Shown here: one piece after another, positions 8,551 to 16,206 of the stretch
How positions within the stretch are numbered: position 1 is the first letter of the stretch
Layout of the letters: every line of letters starts with the position of its first letter
Source of the DNA: Myxococcales bacterium
GTDB taxonomy: Bacteria; Myxococcota_A; Polyangia; Polyangiales; Ga0077539
Length of the DNA: 54,356 nucleotides
Direction: 5' to 3'
Assembly (NCBI GenBank): GCA_013298625.1
Contig: JAAFIF010000070.1
Span: forward strand, 1-54,356
Made by a program: the position numbers and the translations under genes
The notes under the pieces: model-generated
What the model saw: only the letters and a program-made list of their open reading frames with translations
Told to the model about the DNA's origin: nothing
The model's database searches: none

Positions 8551-9285
8551 TCAGCGGAGGGAGCGTCGCTCGATGATCACCTCGAGCGCCCGCGTGTAGA
8601 GCGAACGCGAAAACGTTCGCCGAAACGCACGCCATCGCGCCATCGCCTCGGCGTCGCGCCCGCTGCGCACGAGCGCTTCGATGGCGACGCGCTCGCGATC
8701 TTCGGCCATCGACGCGTTCGGGCACCGCGACCGATCCGCCCGAGCGAGCGAGAGGACCGCGGCGAAATCCCCTTCACGCAGCTTCGACTGCGCCGACGAG
8801 ACGCGGCGTTGATGCGCCTCGGCGTCGCACGCAGGCAGCACGATACGCGCGCCTCCATCGACCGCTTCGTGGATCGGCGCGGACAATGCCGCGGGTGCTG
8901 TGACGGCCGCGACCCGGGGCGCGCTCACAGCGCAGTCCGGCGCCGCGGGCGCAGGATCTCGCGCGATCGCACGCGGCGCGTTGTCCGACGCGCGCGGCGG
9001 CGTTGTGCGGCCGAGCAGCAACGCGAGCGCGCACACCGGAATCAACACACCGAGCCAGAACTTCGCGCCCAAGTGCCACGTGCCCTGCGTCGGCGGCGGC
9101 GTGCTGGGCGCTCCTCGCGCCGCTTGTCCAGCAGGCTGCCCCGCCGCTCGCTCGACGTTGGCGAGCATCGAGTCGACCGCCTCGGGCGTCGGCGAAGCGC
9201 GGCGTGCCGCACGCAACGCGGACCGAAGCGAGTCGGGCGCCGAGGGGTCGTCGGCCCACCGCGTCGGGTCCTGCTGTTCAGTCAT
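8551..9285 (-). CDS. Single-pass membrane protein, likely anti-sigma factor
   Basis: This 244-residue protein has a cytoplasmic N-terminal part of about 75 residues, one transmembrane segment at about 77-96 (FWLGVLIPVCALALLLG) and a periplasmic region ending in helices that resemble a TPR-like or outer-membrane-lipoprotein-type repeat (AQSKLREGDFAAVLSLARAD, AEDRERVAIEALVRSG). Its start codon overlaps the stop of the ECF sigma gene (ATGA at 9282-9285), the classic layout for a sigma factor and its membrane-bound regulator. No ZAS zinc motif (HxxxCxxC) is visible, so the anti-sigma role rests on context and topology. Confidence 0.7.
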   Translation of the reverse strand: MTEQQDPTRWADDPSAPDSLRSALRAARRASPTPEAVDSMLANVERAAGQPAGQAARGAPSTPPPTQGTWHLGAKFWLGVLIPVCALALLLGRTTPPRASDNAPRAIARDPAPAAPDCAVSAPRVAAVTAPAALSAPIHEAVDGGARIVLPACDAEAHQRRVSSAQSKLREGDFAAVLSLARADRSRCPNASMAEDRERVAIEALVRSGRDAEAMARWRAFRRTFSRSLYTRALEVIIERRSLR

Positions 9286-9827
9286 CGCGCGCCTCCTTGG
9301 GTGGCTGACGGTTGCGCGCGCTGCGCGAGAAACTTTCGCGCAGAGAGCAGCCGCGAGTACGCCGTCTGCAACGGACAGCCAACGGTCTCGGCGATCTCTT
9401 TGAGTGTGAGCTCTTGCAGCTCGAACAAGACGAACACCGCGCGACGGTCGTCATCGAGCGCCTCGAGCGCGTCTCTCACGCGCGCGAGCGCGCGACGCTC
9501 GTCGAGGCCCTCGTCGAGCCGCGAGTCGCTGCTCTGCTCGGGGCTCTCTTCGACGAGCTGCTCGCGGCGCACGTGGGCCTTGCGACGAAAGCCCGCCGCG
9601 ACGCGCAGCGCGATGGCGTACAGCCAGGTAGTGACCTTCGCGCGTCCGTCGAACTCAGGCAGCCTGCGCAGCACGATGACGAAGACCTCCTGGCACGCGT
9701 CGGCGAGGTCGGACTCGCGCACGCCCAGCGTGAACAGCATGCGCCAGACGTCCGAGATGTGCGCGCGGTACAGCGCCTCGAACGAAAGCTGGGGTGACGG
9801 GCTCATCGCAACCAAGGACTCGCCCAT
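9282..9827 (-). CDS. ECF-family RNA polymerase sigma factor
   Basis: The 181-residue product has the two-domain ECF layout: sigma-2 at about residues 15-85, including the -10 recognition helix DACQEVFVIVLRRLPEFDG and WLYAIALRVA, and sigma-4 at about 120-170 with LTLKEIAETVGCPLQTAYSRL as the -35 binding helix-turn-helix. An ATG at 9806 is an alternative start. It sits 12 bp after the envelope-protein gene and overlaps the anti-sigma-like gene by 4 bp, so all three should be one transcript, probably autoregulated. It would direct RNA polymerase to an envelope-stress or signal-dependent regulon. Confidence 0.93.
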   Translation of the reverse strand: MGESLVAMSPSPQLSFEALYRAHISDVWRMLFTLGVRESDLADACQEVFVIVLRRLPEFDGRAKVTTWLYAIALRVAAGFRRKAHVRREQLVEESPEQSSDSRLDEGLDERRALARVRDALEALDDDRRAVFVLFELQELTLKEIAETVGCPLQTAYSRLLSARKFLAQRAQPSATQGGAR

Positions 9828-9839
9828 GAATGCGCGGGC

Positions 9840-10928
9840 TCAGCGCGTTTCTGAGCCAAAGTGCAAAGAAATGGACGCGCCTGCCGAGAGGCTCACTGGA
9901 GAGTCAGGCGAGCTCTCGGCGAGCGCGCGCTGCGTCGCCTCGTCCACGACGGCGAAGCGCGGACGGAGGACGTTGACGCCGAGCTCCGACCATAGTCGGG
10001 CGCTCCAGCGCGAAGAGAGCTGAATTTCTCCGTGAGAGCGCAGGGTCAACGAGGCGATCGGCAAGAGGGCTTCGCGCCGGGTCGCGCGCTCTTCGCCCGC
10101 TCCGTACGCGACTCCGCCGCTGAGACCAGGGCACATCGCGAGCCACGGAGCGCGCGGATGACTCAGGCAGATCGCGGCGGACGCGCTCAACGCGAGGGAG
10201 TTCACGCTCATTTGCCCTGCGCTCCACGCGACGGTGTCCCTCGAGACACCCACGAACGTCAGGCCCACGCGCAGGCGCGCGGTCGGCCATGCGACGGTCC
10301 ACTCGCCCGCGAGCTGCGCAGCGAACGACGGCCGCGAGAGCGCTTCGAACGCGCCGCCCAGCGCCAGGTCGACCACGCCGCGCCGCCTCGTGACGGCCTC
10401 GCGCTCGATCACGCGCGGCACAGGAACCACCACGCGCACCGTCCGCTCGACGACCCGCGACGGAGGGCAAGGAGGCGCCGCTGCCGGCGCCTGCGCGGGT
10501 CGCGGTCGAGCCGAGTGAGCATCGAGCAGCAACGCGATCACCGTCACGACCTGCTCGTCGATCGCAGCGCAGTCCGGGGCGACGCGCTCGAGCGTTCGCA
10601 TCGCTTGTTCGCCCGGCGCCCGCGCGGCGGCGAGCGTCGCAACCCACGTGCGACCGCGACGCTCGATGCGCCCCTCGATGGACCAGTCCGCGCGCGCGAG
10701 CCCGACGAGCACTTCGCCGCCCACCCGCGCTTGCACGGCGCGCGCGATGGACTGTGGCGACGAACATGTCTCTGCGCCCGGAAGTCGCACCCAGCTCAAC
10801 GCGACGGAGTTCGCCGGAACGGCCACAGCCTCCGCCCCCTGCGCGTGGGCCTCGCTCGACGCGAGCACGACCCACACACCCACCGCGCACGTCGTGATCG
10901 ATGACCTCACGCGGTCGCAGAGTGGCAT
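9840..10928 (-). CDS. Periplasmic or outer-membrane protein of the ECF operon
   Basis: I choose the ATG at 10928 because it starts a normal signal peptide ending in SSEAHA-Q; a GTG at 10967 would add 13 residues. The 362-residue product has an N-terminal globular part (about 30-150), a Pro/Ala linker near 155-165 and a C-terminal region with alternating hydrophobic strands typical of a small outer-membrane barrel, ending on a phenylalanine-containing strand (SISLHFGSETR). It is first in the operon with the sigma factor and anti-sigma-like gene, so it may sense or respond to the envelope signal. No enzyme motif is visible. Confidence 0.75.
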   Translation of the reverse strand: MPLCDRVRSSITTCAVGVWVVLASSEAHAQGAEAVAVPANSVALSWVRLPGAETCSSPQSIARAVQARVGGEVLVGLARADWSIEGRIERRGRTWVATLAAARAPGEQAMRTLERVAPDCAAIDEQVVTVIALLLDAHSARPRPAQAPAAAPPCPPSRVVERTVRVVVPVPRVIEREAVTRRRGVVDLALGGAFEALSRPSFAAQLAGEWTVAWPTARLRVGLTFVGVSRDTVAWSAGQMSVNSLALSASAAICLSHPRAPWLAMCPGLSGGVAYGAGEERATRREALLPIASLTLRSHGEIQLSSRWSARLWSELGVNVLRPRFAVVDEATQRALAESSPDSPVSLSAGASISLHFGSETR

Positions 10929-11426
10929 GGCAGCGACGCCGCCATCAACGTCGCCGCGCGCCGTCACACGATCGCCGCGCGCGACGCAAGTCCATGAATG
11001 CCCGTACGCAACGAAGTTTCTGATTCATCGCCGATCTCGCCCGGCGCGAAGCGTCCCCGGCGACGTCCATCGATGAACCACGCCCGACGCTCTCGTCCCC
11101 GCCGCGATGCGCGGCTCCTCAGCGAAGCTGTACACCGTCGATCGCGCGCGGCGTTGAGTGCCTCGGTCGTGACGAAGCGCGTTGCGCTGTCGTGCGCCTC
11201 CATCGTGACCCTGTGTTCGATGCCCGTACTCGCTGGCTCGCCGCCGCTGAGCGAGCGCGTCAACGAGCCGCAGCGCTCGCCGCCAGCCCCGCTGTTCGTG
11301 ATTCCGCTCGATGGATGGACGCCCGCCGTCCGTGAGCTTCTGTACCAACGCGTGCTTCGCGATCAGCGTGTGGTGAGCGGCGTGCTCAGCGCGAAGCCGT
11401 CGTCGCAACGGTCCCCGCTCGCACGC
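10929..11426. other. Intergenic region with a possible gene remnant
   Basis: About 500 bases lie between the ECF operon and the AraC gene, both on the minus strand. It should contain the ECF operon promoter. On the plus strand a GTG near 11169 opens a frame beginning with a signal-like stretch (VTKRVALSCASIVTLCSMPV) and about 45 residues of protein-like composition (LFVIPLDGWTPAVRELLYQR), after which the frame runs antisense into the AraC gene and becomes Arg-rich. This may be the 5' remnant of a secreted protein gene. Confidence is low. Confidence 0.3.
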
Positions 11427-12443
11427 TCACCGCGGCGCGCGGCCCTTCTTCGCCGATGGCGTCGTCGACTCCCAGCGCTTGAACGCCCTGCGAAAGTTCG
11501 ACGCGTCCGTGTAGCCGAGCAAGTAGGCCACCTCTTCGACGCTGAAACGCCCTGCGCTCAAATGCGCCAGCGCCAGCGTTCGTCGCACGTCTTCGAGCAG
11601 CTCCCTGTACGAAGTGCCCTCGTCGAGCAGCCGACGATGCAGCGTGCGCGGCGTCAACCGCAGGTGCCGCGCCGTGCTCTTCAGCGACGGAAACCCGCTC
11701 TGCTGCTCGACGAGCAACCGCCGCACCCGAGCGGAGAGCGTCGTGTTCGCCTCCAGCTTGTCGAGCTCGCGCTGGCAGACCTCGGCCGCCACGCGAAACG
11801 CCGTCGGGTCCGAGAGCTTCAGCGGCTCGTCGAGCGCCCCGCGCTCGATCGCAAACCCCGTCCAAGCCTGGCCGTAGCGCACCGCGCAGCCGAACAGCTC
11901 GCGCGCGAGGTCTTTGTACGGCGGCGCTTCGAAGTCGAACGAGACCTGCTCGATCCTCGCGGCGCCCATCGAGATCGTGCTCAGCACGTTCTTCACGCTG
12001 AGCAGCACCGCCTCGAACACTGGTCGCTTCATCGCGCCGAGCGGCTCGACCTCGCGCAGCACCATCCTCGCGTCGCGCTCGCGCTCTTCGAGCGCCGTCT
12101 CGAGCAGCGACGTTCGAATCGAGATGAACCGCTCGAAGACCCCGAACGCCTCGCGGATCGTCCCGCTGTTGAGCGCCGCGAAGCCCACCATCCCGTGCGT
12201 GCTCGCGACCAGCCGCTCGCCCACGAACAGGCCCAGCGCAGGCTCCTCGGACAACGAGAGCGCGTCGAGCACCAGCCGCTCGAACACCGCGCGAGAGACC
12301 CACAGGTCCGCCTCGGCGAGCCGCGCCTCGCTCAGCCCGTTGCCACGCAGCCACGCGTCGACCGACACCCCCATCGACCGAAGCTGCTCGGCGATGTGCC
12401 GAAGATACTGAACCGGAAGTGTAAATCCGTCGCTCGCGCTCAC
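11427..12443 (-). CDS. AraC-family transcriptional regulator
   Basis: The 338-residue product has an N-terminal ligand-binding-like domain of the type found in OruR-like AraC proteins (about residues 20-200, with GLFVGERLVASTHGMVGFAA) and a C-terminal AraC/XylS double helix-turn-helix at about 230-330. The conserved second-HTH signature is present: VEEVAYLLGYTDASNFRRAF followed by RW. A GTG at 12443 is the best start. It is transcribed alone, divergently from the 12646 lipoprotein gene across a 200-bp gap, and could regulate it. The alkane-oxidation fusion at 16207 is another conceivable target but is separated by a large gene. The inducer is unknown. Confidence 0.9.
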   Translation of the reverse strand: MSASDGFTLPVQYLRHIAEQLRSMGVSVDAWLRGNGLSEARLAEADLWVSRAVFERLVLDALSLSEEPALGLFVGERLVASTHGMVGFAALNSGTIREAFGVFERFISIRTSLLETALEERERDARMVLREVEPLGAMKRPVFEAVLLSVKNVLSTISMGAARIEQVSFDFEAPPYKDLARELFGCAVRYGQAWTGFAIERGALDEPLKLSDPTAFRVAAEVCQRELDKLEANTTLSARVRRLLVEQQSGFPSLKSTARHLRLTPRTLHRRLLDEGTSYRELLEDVRRTLALAHLSAGRFSVEEVAYLLGYTDASNFRRAFKRWESTTPSAKKGRAPR

Positions 12444-12645
12444 GGCGTCGCCAGCGGCGATCGTCCACGACGGTCGCGCCGATGTCTATGTGCGCGGTCG
12501 AATACCGGATACAGTCCGGCTCGGTCGGAGAGCCCGCGCGGGTGTTGGAGCATTCCAACTCCTGCCGATGTCATTTCGACCGACACAGGCTGCGATGTTG
12601 CGTGCTCGAACCGCCCGGCGAACGGGCCTTGTATGGAGTGATTGG

Positions 12646-15600
12646 ATGATAAAAAACAAACTCGCGTGGCTGCTCTGCGCGACCACCGCCGTCGCCTGCG
12701 CGACGCCCTCGCAACCGACGGACGCAGGCCGCGACGCCAGCCGTGAGGCGACGGTCGACGTCGTGTCCCGGCCCGACGCCTCGCGCCCGGACTCGGGCCC
12801 GACCTGCCCGATGGGCCAGCTCGCGTGCAACGGCACGTGCGTCAACCCGCAGACGGACAACATGAATTGTGGTGCCTGTGGCACCGCGTGCCCCATGGGC
12901 CAGAGCTGTATGATGGGCGCGTGCCGCGCGACGGTGACGTGCACGGCGCCCCAGGTCGACTGCAGCGGGACGTGCGTCAACACGCAGACCGACCCAGCCA
13001 ACTGCGGCGCCTGCGGCACCGCGTGCCCGATGGGCCAGAGCTGCACCGCGGGCGCGTGCCGCGCGGCGATGATGTGCCCGATCGGGCAGATCGACTGCGG
13101 CGGGACGTGCGTGGACACCTCGTCGAACGCGAGCAACTGCGGCGCCTGCGGCACCGCCTGCCCGATGGGACAGACGTGCACGAGCGGCGTGTGCGGCGCG
13201 CCGATGTGCGCGGCGGGCGAGACGCTCTGCGGCGGACGCTGCATCAACACGCAGACGGACGGGACCAACTGCGGCGCCTGCGGCAACGCCTGCCCGATGG
13301 GCCAGACGTGCACCGCCGGCGCGTGCGTGTCGACCATGATGTGTCCCGGGACGCAGACCAACTGCAGCGGGACGTGCGTGGACACGCAGACCAGCGCGGC
13401 CAACTGCGGCGCCTGCGGTCGCGCGTGCGCGATGGGACAGACGTGCACCGCCGGCGCGTGCATGGGCATGCTGGTGTGCCCGATGGGGCAGACCGCGTGC
13501 GGCGCTGCGTGCGCTGACCTGCAGACGGATGCGATCAACTGCGGCGCCTGCGGCAACGCGTGCCCTGCAGGACAAGTGTGCGCCATGGGCGCGTGCGCGA
13601 TGCCGCGGCCGATGTGCGCGGCGGGCCAGACCGACTGCACGCCCATGGCGATGGCGCCGACCTGCGTCAACACGCAGACGGACAACAGCAACTGCGGCGC
13701 GTGCGGGACGACCTGCCCCATGGGCCAGACGTGCACCGCGGGCGCGTGCGCGTGCGCGGCGGGGCAGCTGCTCTGCGGCCGCACCTGCGTCAACGCCCAG
13801 ACCGACAACAACAACTGCGGGACGTGCGGGACGGTCTGCGCTGGCGGGACCACGTGCCAGGCCGGACGCTGCGCGTGTCCTGCGGGACAGATGGGCTGCG
13901 GAATGCCCTCGGTTTGCGTCAACACGCAGACGGACAACGCCAACTGCGGAACGTGCGGCACGGCGTGCCCCGCGGGCCAGACCTGCACCGCCGGCGCCTG
14001 CGCCTGCGCGATGGGCCAGACCGCCTGCGGCATGCCCGCGACGTGCGTCAACACCCAGACCGATCGCAACAACTGCGGGATGTGCGGACGGGCCTGCGCG
14101 ATGGGCCAGACCTGCACCGCGGGCGCGTGCGCGTGCCCTGCGGGACAGATGGTGTGCGGCGCGGGCGCCGCGGCCACCTGCGTGGACCTGCAGTCCAACT
14201 CGACGAACTGCGGCATGTGCGGGCGCGTGTGCGCCATGGGCACGAGCTGCCGCATGGGCGCGTGCATGGGCATGCCCCCTGCGAATGACACCCGCGCGGG
14301 CGCCACGCTGATCAACCTGGCGATGGCGTCGCAGACGCTGGCAGCGGACACGACCGCGGCGCGCAACGATGTGGCTGGCAGCTGCGGATGCACCCGCGGC
14401 AACGACGTGTTCTATAGCTTCGTCCTCACCGCGCCCGAGCTGGTGATGGCCGAGACCCTCGGCGCGACCTGGGACACGTCGCTGTTTATCCAGGACGCGA
14501 TGGGCGCGAACGTCACGGCGCCCGCTGGGTTCTTCACCTGCAACGATGACGCGGGCGCGACGGGCCAGTGCGGCCTCGGCGGGCTCCAGTCGTTGATCTA
14601 CACCCGCCTCCCGGCGGGCACGTACTACCTCGTGCTCTCGGGCTGCGGGGCGGGCACGGCGTCGATCAAGTTCCAGCACCTCCCGGCCGGCAACGGCACG
14701 GCGTCGCGCATCGCCCCCGACGGCACCGTCCGCCAGGCGACCGGAACGACGGCCGGCACCGGCACCGTCGCCAGCGCCTGCTGCTCGGGCGGCGCCGAGA
14801 ACTCCTTCTGGTGGCTCACCTGCCCCAACACCGCGGCGACCGCGTTCAACGCGAACAGCTGCAACCCCATGACGGGCGTCAACCTCGCCGCCTACGACAT
14901 CGAAGTCGCCCAGTACAGCGCGCTTCGTGCCGCGACCGCGGTGTGCAACGACGACATCGGCGGCGTCTGCGCCAACGGATCGAGCCTCAACTCGCAGGTC
15001 CCCGCGACCACCGTGAACCAGATCGGCCTCAACAACATCGTCGTCGACGCGTGCTCGGGCATGGGCGCATCGACGGTCAACTACGTCCTCGCCAACTGCG
15101 CCACCGGCACGCGCTGCGGCGCCGCCTGCGCGGACCTGCAGAACGACCGACTCAACTGCGGCGCGTGCGCGCGTCGCTGCGCCGGGACCGAGAACTGCCG
15201 CGCTGGCGCGTGCATCCCCACCCCGTCGAACGACCTGCCCACGGCCCCCGTGGTCATCAACATGGCCGCGCCGCAGTCGACCTTCACCGTCGACACGTTC
15301 TCGGCCGTGAACAACACCACCGGAACCTGCGGCTGCACCTCGGGCAACGACGTGTTCTACCAGTTCACGATCGCCGCGGGTCAGAGCGAGATCGTCTACG
15401 CCGACACGCTCGGATCGACCCGCGACACGTCGCTGTTCATCCAGACGGCCGCGGGCACCAACGTCGCCAACACGCTCGCCAACGGCACCACCTGCAACGA
15501 CGACTCGGGCCTCGCCGGCTGCAACACCGGCGTGCAGTCGCAGGTCATGACCCAGCTCGGGGCGGGCACCTACCGCCTCGTCGTCTCGGGCTGCGGCGTC

Positions 15601-16014
15601 CCTGGCGCGACCAACATCCGCTTCCAACACCTCCCCGTCGGCAACGGCCCGCTCGCGGCGCTCGCCGCGGGCAGCAGCACCCCGGGCGGAACCACCGCCG
15701 GCACCGGCCGCGTGACGGGCTCGTGCAGCTCGGCCGGCCCCGAGAACACGTACTTCTGGTACACGTGCGGCACCTCCATGGGCGGCGCGTTCACCGCGAG
15801 CACCTGCGGCCGCGCGACCTGGGACACCTCGGTGCACCAGAGCAGCGCCGCCCGCGCCGCGCTCAACGTGTGCAACGACGACGCTGGTGGAACCTGCGGC
15901 GTGCGCTCGTCGATCAGCTCGACGATCCCCGCTGGCGCCGGCATCCACACGCTCTACGTGGACGGCTTCACCACCAACGCCGGCGCGTACACGGTCGCGG
16001 TCACGCGCCCCTGA
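12646..16014 (+). CDS. Large cysteine-repeat lipoprotein with two PPC-like domains
   Basis: The ATG at 12646 follows a GGAG box and starts a lipoprotein signal peptide (MIKNKLAWLLCATTAVAC). The 1122-residue product contains eleven consecutive cysteine-rich units of about 38 residues with the core NCGACGTACPMGQ.C..G.C, encoded by very similar DNA, then two beta-sandwich domains of about 200 residues. Each of these begins NDV/NDL..., contains CGCT.GNDVFY and ends with LPAGTYYLVLSGCG-like strands, resembling bacterial pre-peptidase C-terminal domains. A twelfth cysteine unit (LNCGACARRC) lies between them. It should be a long, disulphide-stiffened surface fibre; its ligand is unknown. Confidence 0.85.
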   Translation: MIKNKLAWLLCATTAVACATPSQPTDAGRDASREATVDVVSRPDASRPDSGPTCPMGQLACNGTCVNPQTDNMNCGACGTACPMGQSCMMGACRATVTCTAPQVDCSGTCVNTQTDPANCGACGTACPMGQSCTAGACRAAMMCPIGQIDCGGTCVDTSSNASNCGACGTACPMGQTCTSGVCGAPMCAAGETLCGGRCINTQTDGTNCGACGNACPMGQTCTAGACVSTMMCPGTQTNCSGTCVDTQTSAANCGACGRACAMGQTCTAGACMGMLVCPMGQTACGAACADLQTDAINCGACGNACPAGQVCAMGACAMPRPMCAAGQTDCTPMAMAPTCVNTQTDNSNCGACGTTCPMGQTCTAGACACAAGQLLCGRTCVNAQTDNNNCGTCGTVCAGGTTCQAGRCACPAGQMGCGMPSVCVNTQTDNANCGTCGTACPAGQTCTAGACACAMGQTACGMPATCVNTQTDRNNCGMCGRACAMGQTCTAGACACPAGQMVCGAGAAATCVDLQSNSTNCGMCGRVCAMGTSCRMGACMGMPPANDTRAGATLINLAMASQTLAADTTAARNDVAGSCGCTRGNDVFYSFVLTAPELVMAETLGATWDTSLFIQDAMGANVTAPAGFFTCNDDAGATGQCGLGGLQSLIYTRLPAGTYYLVLSGCGAGTASIKFQHLPAGNGTASRIAPDGTVRQATGTTAGTGTVASACCSGGAENSFWWLTCPNTAATAFNANSCNPMTGVNLAAYDIEVAQYSALRAATAVCNDDIGGVCANGSSLNSQVPATTVNQIGLNNIVVDACSGMGASTVNYVLANCATGTRCGAACADLQNDRLNCGACARRCAGTENCRAGACIPTPSNDLPTAPVVINMAAPQSTFTVDTFSAVNNTTGTCGCTSGNDVFYQFTIAAGQSEIVYADTLGSTRDTSLFIQTAAGTNVANTLANGTTCNDDSGLAGCNTGVQSQVMTQLGAGTYRLVVSGCGVPGATNIRFQHLPVGNGPLAALAAGSSTPGGTTAGTGRVTGSCSSAGPENTYFWYTCGTSMGGAFTASTCGRATWDTSVHQSSAARAALNVCNDDAGGTCGVRSSISSTIPAGAGIHTLYVDGFTTNAGAYTVAVTRP

Positions 16015-16021
16015 GCCCCGT

Positions 16022-16064
16022 AGCTCGCGGCGCGCGGTCCTCGTGACCGCCCCTCGCGCGAGCT
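16022..16064 (+). terminator. Nested hairpin after the 12646 gene
   Basis: AGCTCGCG at 16022-16029 pairs with CGCGAGCT at 16057-16064, and inside it GCGGTC (16034-16039) pairs with GACCGC (16045-16050). The structure begins 8 bp after the TGA stop. No T-run follows, so it may be a terminator of the GC-rich type or an mRNA end stabiliser. Confidence 0.5.
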
Positions 16065-16129
16065 GAACCCCACGTTAGTCGCACGCTCTCGAGCTCGCTC
16101 GATGAGCGGCGACGACGTCGTTCGTCTAC

Positions 16130-16147
16130 GACAGACCCAAGTCTGTC
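16130..16147. promoter_or_regulatory. Palindromic operator-like site upstream of the AlkB fusion
   Basis: GACAGAC and GTCTGTC form a perfect 7-bp inverted repeat around CCAA, 60 bp before the proposed TTG start at 16207. An 18-bp dyad of this size is typical of dimeric repressors such as TetR-family proteins. No TetR gene lies in the window, and AraC proteins usually bind direct repeats, so the regulator is unknown. Confidence 0.5.
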
Positions 16148-16206
16148 AACAAATGACCTCCCGCGTTGGCGCCTGCGTTTCTACGGTCGAACGCACGAGG
16201 TGCCCT

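Noticed and set aside
12571..15948. Long minus-strand open frame (over 1100 codons) opposite the cysteine-repeat lipoprotein gene
   Set aside because: It is Arg/Ala/Val/Gly-rich, has no domain pattern and exactly mirrors the codon structure of the plus-strand gene, which has signal peptide, repeats and domains. High GC suppresses stop codons on the opposite strand.
16102..16206. In-frame extension of the AlkB fusion from ATG 16102
   Set aside because: The extra 35 residues would run through the palindrome at 16130-16147 and have no ferredoxin homology, while the TTG at 16207 has a well-placed GAGG and begins directly before the 2Fe-2S domain.
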